A stretch of DNA of 45,694 bases, taken from Luteolibacter sp. Lineage in GTDB: Bacteria; Verrucomicrobiota; Verrucomicrobiia; Verrucomicrobiales; Akkermansiaceae. The notes below the pieces were generated by a model that did not search any database, had not been told where the DNA came from, and worked only from the letters and a program-made list of their open reading frames with translations. Positions 8,207-16,648 of this stretch are shown one piece after another. Location of the stretch: contig JAUYNL010000075.1 of NCBI GenBank assembly GCA_030696085.1, forward strand, positions 1-45,694, written 5' to 3'. The first letter of the stretch is position 1. Each line of letters opens with the position of its first letter. Position numbers and translations under genes: made by a program.

Positions 8207-9208
8207 ATGAGTGAAACGACATCCGTCATCGAGGTTTGCATCGCGGGCACCGGCAGTTACTTGCCGGAGAACATTCTAACCAATGCGGAACTCGCCATCA
8301 GAGTCGATACCAGCGATGAGTGGATTGTCACCCGCACCGGGATCCGGGAGCGGCGGATCGCCGCAGAGGGCGAGTTCACCTCCCACATGGCGTCCAAAGC
8401 CGCAAAAAACGCACTCGAACAAGCGGGTCTGGCGGCAGAGGATATCGAGCTGATCGTGGTGGCCACCATCACGCCGGACACGCCCACACCTGCGACGGCT
8501 TGCCATGTTCAGGCCCAGCTTGGTGCCTTCAAGGCGGTGGCGTTCGATATTTCAGCCGCCTGTGCCGGCTTTCTCTATGCGATGAAAATCTGCAAGCGTC
8601 TCATTTCCGACGGAGCCTTCAAGAACGCCCTCATCATTGGCGCGGAGAAACTCTCGACCGTCACCAACTGGGAGGATCGTGCGACCTGTGTGCTTTTCGG
8701 CGACGGTGCCGGCGCCGCCGTCCTTCGCCGCTCGGAGCCGGGAGAAGGTTCTATCGTCGCTACCGAAATGGGTGCCGACGGCTCGCTAACCCATTTGCTG
8801 GAGATTCCCGGAGGTGGCAGCGCCTGCCCGATCACCGGTGAAAATGTCAACAAACACCTGCACACCCTCACCATGCAGGGCAAGGAAGTCTTCAAGGTGG
8901 CCGTCAACCGCATGAAGGAGGCTGCGGAAAAAGTCATCGAGCGTGCCGGTTGGCACCCGGAGGACATTGCATGCGTGATTCCCCATCAGGCAAATCTGCG
9001 CATTATCGATGCCATCGCCGACCGCCTTGCCGTGCCCAACGAACGGGTCTTTGTGAACCTCCATAAGTACGGCAATACCTCCGCCGCCGCCGTCGCCATT
9101 GCGCTTGACGAGGCAAACCGCACGGGTGTTTTCAAGCGTGGTGATCACATCGTGCTGGTCGCTTTCGGGGCGGGCCTCACCTGGGCCGCCGCAGCCATCC
9201 GCTGGTGA
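8207..9208 (+). CDS. fabH: 3-oxoacyl-ACP synthase III (KAS III)
   Basis: This 333-residue condensing enzyme starts fatty-acid synthesis by joining acetyl-CoA to malonyl-ACP. The catalytic triad is visible: Cys in DISAACAGFLYAM, His in IPHQANLRI and Asn in HKYGNTSAA. The C-terminal GAGLTWAAAAIRW is typical of FabH. The start at ATG 8207 (MSETTSVIEV) was chosen over a frame opening at 8183 because it fits the family N-terminus. It follows plsX, as expected. Confidence 0.96.
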   Translation: MSETTSVIEVCIAGTGSYLPENILTNAELAIRVDTSDEWIVTRTGIRERRIAAEGEFTSHMASKAAKNALEQAGLAAEDIELIVVATITPDTPTPATACHVQAQLGAFKAVAFDISAACAGFLYAMKICKRLISDGAFKNALIIGAEKLSTVTNWEDRATCVLFGDGAGAAVLRRSEPGEGSIVATEMGADGSLTHLLEIPGGGSACPITGENVNKHLHTLTMQGKEVFKVAVNRMKEAAEKVIERAGWHPEDIACVIPHQANLRIIDAIADRLAVPNERVFVNLHKYGNTSAAAVAIALDEANRTGVFKRGDHIVLVAFGAGLTWAAAAIRW

Positions 9209-9307
9209 GCCCATTGCCCGCGAGCGCGTTCGCCGCCTGCTTGCAGCGCCCTCTCTTTCAATTCCGGGCTTGCTTCACCGTAGCCCGCCCACTACCTAGG
9301 CCCCCGC

Positions 9308-10504
9308 ATGGGATTTGACACACTTGGGCTCACCGCAGCCGTCCTGGAAGCCATTGAGGAATCCGGTTACACCACTCCGACGCCGATTCAGGCGCAGGCC
9401 ATTCCAATCATACTCCAGGGAAAGGATCTCATCGGAGCTTCGCAAACCGGCACCGGCAAGACCGCCGCCTTCGCGCTGCCGACACTCTCCAAGATCGAGA
9501 AAATGGGCAAGCCACAGATCCTTGTGCTCGAACCCACCCGCGAACTCGCCCACCAGGTGGCCGAGCAATTCGAAAAATACGGCAAACACACCGGCATGAA
9601 AGTCGCCCTGCTCTATGGCGGCGTCGGCCTCGGCACCCAGTCCGAGCAACTTGCTGCCGGAGCCGACATCGTCGTCGCCACGCCCGGCCGCCTCGTGGAT
9701 CACTTTTACCGCACCTCGATGCGTTTCGGCGAAATCAAGGTGCTCATCCTCGACGAGGTGGACCGCATGCTTGATATGGGTTTCCTCCCGCAGGTCCGAA
9801 AAATCGTCAATCTCTGCCCGTGGGAAGGCCGCCAGACGCTGTTCTTCTCCGCCACCATGCCCCCGGCCATCCAGACCTTCGCACAGTGGTGCCTCACCGA
9901 TCCGGTCCGCATCGAGATCGCCCGCACCTCGATCCCTACCACTGTGACCCATGCCTTCTATCCAGTGGCGATGGATCAGCGCGACGAGTTGTTGTTAGAG
10001 CTTCTCAAACAAACCGACTACCACTCGGTGATGATCTTCACGCGCACCCGCAAGGAGGCGGACCAGCTCACGCAGCTCATCAAGACCACCGGCCAGCAGA
10101 AGGTTGCGGCCATGCACTCCGACATCAATCAGGTGGACCGCATGAAGGCCCTCGCCGGATTCAAGGCCGGAGACTACGAAATCCTCGTCGCCACCGACGT
10201 CGCCGCCCGCGGCATCGATATCTCCAACGTTTCCCACGTCATCAACTACCGGGTTCCGGAAAACGCCGAGGACTATGTCCACCGCATCGGCCGCACCGGG
10301 CGTGCCGAGGCCGAGGGCGACGCTTTCACCATCCTCACCGCCGACGAGCTCGACTACGCGAAGTCCGTGGAAATCTTTATCGACCAGCCAATCCCGCGCC
10401 GCAAGCTCGAGGATTTTGAATACATCTACACCGCCCTGCTCGATGACTCGCCGGGCAAGCCCGTCCGCAAGAAGAAGATGGGCGGCGGGAAAAAGCGGCG
10501 TTAG
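9308..10504 (+). CDS. DEAD-box RNA helicase, RhlE-like
   Basis: This 398-residue ATP-dependent RNA helicase probably acts in ribosome or mRNA remodelling. All core motifs are present in order: Q motif TPTPIQAQAIP, Walker A ASQTGTGKTAAF, PTRELAHQV, TPGRLVD, motif II as LDEVDRMLDMGF, motif III FSATMP, ARGIDI and HRIGRTGR. Motif II reads DEVD instead of DEAD. The Ala-to-Val change leaves the metal-binding Asp and Glu intact, so activity is expected. A short basic Lys/Arg/Gly tail ends the protein, as in the RhlE subgroup. The nearest named group is inferred. Confidence 0.93.
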   Translation: MGFDTLGLTAAVLEAIEESGYTTPTPIQAQAIPIILQGKDLIGASQTGTGKTAAFALPTLSKIEKMGKPQILVLEPTRELAHQVAEQFEKYGKHTGMKVALLYGGVGLGTQSEQLAAGADIVVATPGRLVDHFYRTSMRFGEIKVLILDEVDRMLDMGFLPQVRKIVNLCPWEGRQTLFFSATMPPAIQTFAQWCLTDPVRIEIARTSIPTTVTHAFYPVAMDQRDELLLELLKQTDYHSVMIFTRTRKEADQLTQLIKTTGQQKVAAMHSDINQVDRMKALAGFKAGDYEILVATDVAARGIDISNVSHVINYRVPENAEDYVHRIGRTGRAEAEGDAFTILTADELDYAKSVEIFIDQPIPRRKLEDFEYIYTALLDDSPGKPVRKKKMGGGKKRR

Positions 10505-10702
10505 CAGGACTGTGGCGGCGGCCTGCGCCCCTCGCTGGCCGGGGGCTTCTGTTAGTCCGGGCGCGGCCAGCGGATGATGCCGCGCGTTTCCTTGGTGGGC
10601 GCTCGCGGTTGGAGAAAGCAGCTCCCTGCCGTAGGGAAGTGCGCGCTATCCCCATACTTCGCAATCGACAAGCCGCCCACCCCCGTCCCAGATTCGCGCC
10701 CC

Positions 10703-11863
10703 ATGGCAGGTCTCATCATCGCTCCTAGAGCACGCATTTTTCACGGTCACGAGTGGGTTTACGCCACGGAAATCAAAAAATCCTTCGGCGATCCGCAGCC
10801 CGGGGATGTGGTCACGCTCAAGGATTTCCGCGACCGGCCGCTCGGCTCCGCGATCTACAATCCGCAGTCGCAGATCGTCGCCCGCCGGTTCTCGCGCCGC
10901 CGCCAGGATCTCGATCTGGATTTTTTCACCCGCCGCATCCGCCAGGCCATCGAATTCCGCCAGCGCCGCGGCATCGATGACACGCTTTGCCGGCTTGTCT
11001 GGAGCGAGTCCGACGGCATCCCCGGCCTGATCGTGGACCGTTACGGCGAGCACCTTTCGGTGCAGACGCTCACACTCGCCATGGATCTGCGCAAGGAGCT
11101 CATCCGGGATGCGCTGCTCGCCCTGCTCTCCCCGAAATCCATCGTGCTGCGCAACGATTCCCCTTTCCGCAAGGCCGAGGGCATGGAACCCTGCATCGAG
11201 ATGCTCCACGGCGAAAATCCCGGCTCCTTCATCGTCCGCGCCAATGAACTGAATTTCGATATTGATATCTTCGACGGACAGAAAACCGGCCTCTATCTCG
11301 ATCAGCTCCAGTCGCACGCGGAGGTGGCCATGCTCGCCAAGGGCAAACGCGTGCTGGATTGTTTCACCAACCAGGGGGGATTCGCGCTGGCCTGCGCCAA
11401 GGCCGGTGCTGCCAAGGTCACCGCCGTGGATGTTTCCGCCAGCGCCTGCGAAGCTGCCAGACACAACGCCGACATCAATGGTCTTGAGCTCGAGGTGCTC
11501 GAACACAATGTTTTTGATTTCCTCAAGCACGCGAAACCGGATTACGACCTCATCATCCTCGATCCGCCGAGTTTCACCCGGAACAAGAAAACGCTGATGG
11601 ACGCGATGCGCGGCTACAAGGAGATCCACCTGCGCTCGCTCAAGCTCCTGGAAAAGGGCGGCATCCTCTCCACCTTTTGCTGCTCCCATCACGCGGGCCG
11701 CGAGTTGTTCCTCGAAAACCTGGCGGACGCCTCGGTGGACGCGAAGAAATCCCTGCGCCTGATCGCCGAACACACCCAGCGCGCGGATCATCCGGTGCTC
11801 GTCACCATTCCGGAAACCGGATACCTGAAGGGCTTCACCGTCGAGGTGATCGCGACGCGCTGA
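10703..11863 (+). CDS. Class I SAM-dependent rRNA methyltransferase, RlmI-like
   Basis: This 386-residue protein consists of an N-terminal PUA RNA-binding domain (FHGHEWVYATEI, GSAIYNPQSQIVARR), an EEHEE-type linker, and a Rossmann methyltransferase domain. The SAM motif I is VLDCFTNQGGFALACAKAG and motif IV is LIILDPPSFTRNKK. This is the architecture of RlmI, which makes m5C1962 in 23S rRNA. A catalytic Cys is present in the late FCCSHH stretch. The frame is open from 10574, but family length and the PUA start point to ATG 10703. The exact target base is inferred from the family. Confidence 0.9.
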   Translation: MAGLIIAPRARIFHGHEWVYATEIKKSFGDPQPGDVVTLKDFRDRPLGSAIYNPQSQIVARRFSRRRQDLDLDFFTRRIRQAIEFRQRRGIDDTLCRLVWSESDGIPGLIVDRYGEHLSVQTLTLAMDLRKELIRDALLALLSPKSIVLRNDSPFRKAEGMEPCIEMLHGENPGSFIVRANELNFDIDIFDGQKTGLYLDQLQSHAEVAMLAKGKRVLDCFTNQGGFALACAKAGAAKVTAVDVSASACEAARHNADINGLELEVLEHNVFDFLKHAKPDYDLIILDPPSFTRNKKTLMDAMRGYKEIHLRSLKLLEKGGILSTFCCSHHAGRELFLENLADASVDAKKSLRLIAEHTQRADHPVLVTIPETGYLKGFTVEVIATR

Positions 11864-11887
11864 ACCTCGCGCCGGACACGCATGATA

Positions 11888-11919
11888 CCCCGCCCGGACC
11901 AATCCGGACGGGGTTTGTT
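11888..11919 (+). terminator. Probable terminator after the methyltransferase
   Basis: Bases 11888-11898 pair with 11903-11913 around a CCAA loop, with a single mismatch. TTTGTT follows. It lies between convergent genes and may serve both strands, although the T tract is only clear on the plus strand. Confidence 0.6.
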
Positions 11920-11952
11920 CGCAGCCAATGAACGCTAACAGCCATGCGGCAT

Positions 11953-14900
11953 TTACTCAGGGAGAATCAGGCGATAGAACTCCTTGTCCTCGATTTTCGG
12001 GAAAGTGGTTTCGATTGAGTCAAAGGTTTCCCAGCCGCCGAGCGTGGTGGATTTCTGAACCGGAAGGCTCAGCGTGACATCGGTCGCGCCGGCCTGGACC
12101 AGCAGATTGCCAGCACCGCGCAGGTCCTGGATGGAAGCGGCGGTGTAGAGGCTGTAGGCCGCCGGGTTCGAGGTGACGTCGGTTTGTCCGGCCGTGCGCG
12201 TCTCCCCCACTGCCGAAGCGAGGCCTGTCTGCGTGAGCATCAGGCTCGGGCTGCGGCCTATGGCCAGCATGCCGGGCGAGAATGCGTTGAGCGTGATGAC
12301 TTCATCCGCGGTGTAGGGCAGGACATCATCGCCGCGGACTGCCGCGCGCTGGATCCGCAGGTCCTGTGCTGCGGCGGTGTCCGCGCTGTTGTAGGCGCTG
12401 CCTGCCGTCGGGTGCTTCATGCTGAAGAAGGCGGCGAGCGTCGCTTGTTCACCCACTGCGTTGGCTGGGAGTTGCGGGACGACGGTAAAGTCCGTTCCCT
12501 CATCGAGCACGGGACCAAGCGTGTCGTCGGCGAGCAGGTACTGGAAGTTTTCACCGTTGGCCTTCACCGGATATCCGTCGCCGTTATTGGCGAGGAAGTT
12601 CAGGGTCACTACCTTGATGATGGCCGGTGCGTTGGAAACCACGGCTCCGTTTTGATAGATCGCCGCCGAGGGCAGGCCGTCCTCGCCGATAAGCGAGATG
12701 CTCCGGATCCGGTTGTTTGCTGGAAGCGACTCATCCCATGCGAATGCAACTCCGCCGATTTGCGGGAAGCGGCCCTGGTTCGGCCAGAGGGCCACGCCGT
12801 GTTCCAACAACGCCTTCAATCCGGTGGGTGTGGTATCGAAAGCGATGAGCTTGTTGTTGAAGCGCAGCGCGTTCTCAATATCGAGCTGGGAGACGCCGCC
12901 CACGGGCTTGCCGACGGCCGGATTGGCTGGCGGCGGGAGTTTCAGGGAGCTTCCACCGGCGCTGGAAACCGCGCCGATCTGGGCGCGGATGCCACCTCCG
13001 TTTTTGAAGGAAACGATCGGAGCGGTGCCGCCGATGATACTGCGGAGGGCGTTTGAATTCGCATCCGCGGTGATGTCACCGAGGTTGGTCTCCTCGCTGC
13101 GGACGAAGGCGCGCTCGCCTTCCAGATAGACATTGGTGATGCCGTGAACGGTGCCGTCCTTGAGGCTGATGACACCTTGCACGGCATCGGTGATGGCTTT
13201 CACTTTTGCGCCCTTGGTGCCTGCGGCAAACGCGGTGGTCGGCAGATCGACTTCAGCGACGTCCCAGGCGGCGGCGACGTTTGCGGCGGTGGAGGCATAG
13301 GCTCCGTTTTCCGCAACGCGGTCCGTCAGTTCCGGCGTGATGATTTGTCCGAAGGCATCGAAGTCCACCACGAGACGACCCAGATAGGTGAACTCGTTGT
13401 CGGTGTTGACGATGAGGGTGGGCTTGCCATCGGTGCCGGCGGTGACCAGCGGATAGTTGCCGGCGAAGTCCGCGGCATGGCCCGCGAAGGCGACGGCCAC
13501 GTCATCGGCATCACCGAGGCGGGTATTGGAACCGGCGGCGAGGATGACGTCCACTCCGCTGAGCTTTGTCGCCAGCGATTGCTCGTTGGCGAGCTGCTGG
13601 AGATGGGCGAGCATTACGATCTTGTTCACGCCTTCGGCTGCGAGTTCGTTGATGTAGGGCTGGATCTGGGCGGCCAGCAGGTCCATGTCATCGGTCTCAC
13701 CATTGGCCCCGGGCCCGGTGGGGAAGCCTTTGATCTCGGTGCCGCTGGGCGAGGAGATCGTTTCGATGAGCTGGGTGGTCACGCCGACGAGGCCGATCTT
13801 CTGGCCGCCCTTCGTGATGACGGCGGTGGGGACCAGCTTGGTTATGTTAGAGGATGTGTGCGGAACCGAGGTGGCGGTTCCGTCGAGCGGAACATCCACG
13901 AACCGGCCATTCGCGGCGCTGTCGCCCGAGTAGTCGAGGTTCAGCGAGATATGTGGAAACTGTGCGCCGATCCATGCGCCGTCATTGCGGATGGCGTCGG
14001 TGAAGACGGCGGTTCCAAGGTCCCACTCATGGTTTCCGATGGAGGAAGCCTCGACTCCGATCTCATTGTGGATCGCGATGTCCGGGCGGGCGAAGGCGGT
14101 TTTTCCAACTGACGGAACCGCATTGAGCGCCGGGTCCGTTCCGGCGTTGAGGAAGGGACTCGGAATGAAGTTGTCACCACCGGCGAGGGTCAGCGTGTTC
14201 GGATAGGTGCCGTCGAAGGCGTCCACCAGGGCGGCGAGATTCGGAGCGGTCTGCGATGCTAACAAGCCGGCCTCGGCATCGGCGAGGTGGAGGACTTGCA
14301 GGGTGTAGGGAGCCACCGAATAGAAGGTGAGTGTGTTGCTGGCTTCATTGGTCACCGCGATCATCGGCTGGCCGATGGGGGAGTCGGCCTTGGAGATGAA
14401 GGTGATGCCTTCCGGGTTCGCGTCGGTGGCGTTGGCTGCCAGGCCGGCGTAGGTGACGGCGGCGGGATTGGTGACATCAAAGGCGGCCACACTGCGGGCG
14501 CGTTCGAGTGCCACGAAGGCGTAGGTGCGACCGTCGATCTCGCCGATGGTCACGCCTTCGGGCTCGATACTCTTCGCATCGCTGCGACCGTCGTCGAAAA
14601 AGGGCGAGCCGATGGCTGTCAATTTTTGATCCAGCAGGTCACCGCTGTCATAGATGCGGGTTCCGGTGGAATCGAGGATCGAGATCGAGCGTCCGCCGTA
14701 GGAGAGGATGCGGTCGATATCGCCGTCGTTGTCCGTATCGCCGCGCAGACCGGGTAAGTTGGAAACGACGAGGCGACCGAGGCTGGTGTTGGCCTTGAGG
14801 GCGGCAGCGTTGGGAAACACGGTGGGATCCAGGACGTATCCGGCGTTGGCGACGGTGGTGGTTTCTGTTTGGAAATCATTCCGGTCGTCGCCTTCGTTGG

Positions 14901-16461
14901 CGGTGATGTAGTAGGTGTTTCCACCCGCGCTGAAGGAGGTGATGGCGTCCGGCGTGTAGAGGCCGAAGACCGGCTTGCCCGTAGCGAGGTTGGCTCCACC
15001 GTCCTGATCGCTGAAGTCCGCGAACAGGGTGCCGTAGTCTTTTTCTCCGAGAGGAACGATGGAGGTGAAGGTGGCGCTCGCGATGTCCAACAGGGCGACC
15101 GCGTTGGCTTCCTGCAGTGTGACCATGGCCTTGGTGCCATCCGGGGAGACTGCGACGTATTCGGGCTCGAAGTCGATGGAGGGATCTTTCAGCACGCCGG
15201 GACTGGCTTCAAAGATGCGCACGCCGGCGGCTTTGAGTGAGGCCTTGCTGGCATCGAAGGCACCGAACCCGACTACATTTGCCACAGGAGTATTGATGTC
15301 GGTAAGGTCGATGATGGTGACTGATCCGGGGGCCGGATCGGTTCCTCCAACGAGCATTTCGCCTTCGTCCGCGGTGAGGACTTTGGTGCCGTCCGGGGTG
15401 AAAGTCAGGTTGTCAGGCAGGACACCGACCTGCACCTTGCTGATGAAAGAACCATCGGCGGCATTCAGAAAAACAACATGGCCCGGGAGGTCCTTGGTGG
15501 TGTTGGGAATGGCGACGGCGACCTTGCCGTTGCAGACATCGACGCTGGTGACGTCGTTGCTGTTGAGTCCGATCGCGGGGATCTTGAAGTCCACAATGCT
15601 GATCAACTGCGGGGAGGCGGGATTACCGGCGTCCACGATCTGGAGGCCGATGTTGGACGTGACGAACATCCGCTTGCTGGCCGCATCGTAGGAGGAGATT
15701 TCCGATCCGAAGAGGCTTATCGATGAGATTTTGCGCATCCGGAGTTCGCCTGCCGGTATCATCGTGGTGTCCGGGGTGATGACGGGAGGTGCAGGCGGAA
15801 TGTAAGCGACCGGGAAAAGTCCGTTGGTCCCGGGCGATCCGATGCTCGTGATGGCCCCGGTTTGTGAGCGGACGTTGGGACTTCCGACCGCTGCCGGGCC
15901 ATACACCGGACTGGCGGTGGAAGCCCCGTCCCACACGGCGGAGACCGCATCACCGAAGGTCGAGCCAGCGGATGGTCCCGCATGTCCGCCAAGCGGGGCT
16001 GCCGCGTCGGGGCGTGCGAAGGGCTGCAACGTGATCGAGTTGGCGGTGAACGCGGTGCTCTTATAATTGAAGGAGGCGATGATGTTGTTGGCCGCGTCGA
16101 AAAGGATGAGGGCATCGTTACCGCCAAGACCAGGGCCGCCTGTGGCCACCACGCTGACATCGCCGCCGAGATTCCAGGCGGTTTTGAAAGCGGCTTCGGT
16201 GCCGGAGCTTCCGTTGGTCACCACGAGCACACCTCCAGCGGGGATCGAGACGTTGCCGAAGGTGGCGCCCAACGCGGGAGTCAGGGAGTCATCGTCCCAT
16301 TTCCAGCCGGTGAGGTCCACGGCGGAAGCTCCGGTGTTATGAAGTTCGAAGAAGTCTCCTCCGTTGGAGTTCGAGTTGACCTCGGTGATGATGATGCCCG
16401 CCTGGACGGAGCAGACCGCGAGTGATGCGGCCACGAAGATGGGGAAGGGATGTTGTTTCAT
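11953..16461 (-). CDS. Secreted lamin-tail / choice-of-anchor I / 5'-nucleotidase-like protein
   Basis: This is a 1502-residue secreted protein. A signal peptide (about 1-21, ending VQA) precedes a lamin-tail (LTD) domain at about 22-160: ITEVNSNSNGGDFFELHN and DLTGWKWDDDS. A beta-propeller-like choice-of-anchor I region spans about 225-720 (TFTPDGTKVLTADEGEM, VAVSPDGTKAMVTLQEANAV, ITANEGDDRNDF). From about 730 a metallophosphatase domain shows LHLADAEAGLLAS, LAGGDNFIPSPFL and GNHEWDLGT, and the NGGGIRAQIG motif of the 5'-nucleotidase C-terminal domain follows near 1190. This layout is known among extracellular phosphatases and nucleotidases that release phosphate from organic esters. The end FYRLILPE resembles ends of other secreted proteins in this window. 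The gene lies 187 bases after ftsZ on the same strand and is probably a separate transcript. The substrate is not determinable. Confidence 0.82.
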   Translation of the reverse strand: MKQHPFPIFVAASLAVCSVQAGIIITEVNSNSNGGDFFELHNTGASAVDLTGWKWDDDSLTPALGATFGNVSIPAGGVLVVTNGSSGTEAAFKTAWNLGGDVSVVATGGPGLGGNDALILFDAANNIIASFNYKSTAFTANSITLQPFARPDAAAPLGGHAGPSAGSTFGDAVSAVWDGASTASPVYGPAAVGSPNVRSQTGAITSIGSPGTNGLFPVAYIPPAPPVITPDTTMIPAGELRMRKISSISLFGSEISSYDAASKRMFVTSNIGLQIVDAGNPASPQLISIVDFKIPAIGLNSNDVTSVDVCNGKVAVAIPNTTKDLPGHVVFLNAADGSFISKVQVGVLPDNLTFTPDGTKVLTADEGEMLVGGTDPAPGSVTIIDLTDINTPVANVVGFGAFDASKASLKAAGVRIFEASPGVLKDPSIDFEPEYVAVSPDGTKAMVTLQEANAVALLDIASATFTSIVPLGEKDYGTLFADFSDQDGGANLATGKPVFGLYTPDAITSFSAGGNTYYITANEGDDRNDFQTETTTVANAGYVLDPTVFPNAAALKANTSLGRLVVSNLPGLRGDTDNDGDIDRILSYGGRSISILDSTGTRIYDSGDLLDQKLTAIGSPFFDDGRSDAKSIEPEGVTIGEIDGRTYAFVALERARSVAAFDVTNPAAVTYAGLAANATDANPEGITFISKADSPIGQPMIAVTNEASNTLTFYSVAPYTLQVLHLADAEAGLLASQTAPNLAALVDAFDGTYPNTLTLAGGDNFIPSPFLNAGTDPALNAVPSVGKTAFARPDIAIHNEIGVEASSIGNHEWDLGTAVFTDAIRNDGAWIGAQFPHISLNLDYSGDSAANGRFVDVPLDGTATSVPHTSSNITKLVPTAVITKGGQKIGLVGVTTQLIETISSPSGTEIKGFPTGPGANGETDDMDLLAAQIQPYINELAAEGVNKIVMLAHLQQLANEQSLATKLSGVDVILAAGSNTRLGDADDVAVAFAGHAADFAGNYPLVTAGTDGKPTLIVNTDNEFTYLGRLVVDFDAFGQIITPELTDRVAENGAYASTAANVAAAWDVAEVDLPTTAFAAGTKGAKVKAITDAVQGVISLKDGTVHGITNVYLEGERAFVRSEETNLGDITADANSNALRSIIGGTAPIVSFKNGGGIRAQIGAVSSAGGSSLKLPPPANPAVGKPVGGVSQLDIENALRFNNKLIAFDTTPTGLKALLEHGVALWPNQGRFPQIGGVAFAWDESLPANNRIRSISLIGEDGLPSAAIYQNGAVVSNAPAIIKVVTLNFLANNGDGYPVKANGENFQYLLADDTLGPVLDEGTDFTVVPQLPANAVGEQATLAAFFSMKHPTAGSAYNSADTAAAQDLRIQRAAVRGDDVLPYTADEVITLNAFSPGMLAIGRSPSLMLTQTGLASAVGETRTAGQTDVTSNPAAYSLYTAASIQDLRGAGNLLVQAGATDVTLSLPVQKSTTLGGWETFDSIETTFPKIEDKEFYRLILPE

Positions 16462-16541
16462 AGGTGCCGGTGTTTGATTGGCATCGGCAAGCTATGAAGA
16501 CGGCAATCGGGGCCAATGGGTTTTCTGTTACGAAACAATCA

Positions 16542-16567
16542 CGCGGGTGACGACAAAGTCACACGCG
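16542..16567 (-). other. Hairpin between ftsZ and the next gene
   Basis: Bases 16542-16551 pair with 16558-16567 with one mismatch around a six-base loop. It lies 80-110 bases past the ftsZ stop. On the minus strand only a weak T-rich stretch (TGATTGTTTCG) follows, so it may be a weak terminator of the division operon or a leader structure of the secreted-protein gene. Confidence 0.3.
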
Positions 16568-16648
16568 CTCCTGGGACTGATGACGTTTTCGTTTCAAGCC
16601 GGCTGGCGGGCAGGGCGCGCTCATGACACCCGTGCTGCTATTAGCCTG

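Noticed and set aside
10646..11902. 418-residue minus-strand open frame over the methyltransferase gene
   Set aside because: It is antisense to a gene with clear SAM and PUA motifs and has no family features of its own; it is a high-GC shadow.
13144..14112. 322-residue plus-strand open frame, Gly/Asp/Val-rich
   Set aside because: It is antisense to the 5'-nucleotidase-like domain and has low-complexity composition with no domain signs.
16483..16499. TTGGCATCGGCAAGCT considered as a second sigma-54 promoter
   Set aside because: The spacing between GG and GC is 9 rather than 10, and it points away from the adjacent minus-strand gene.
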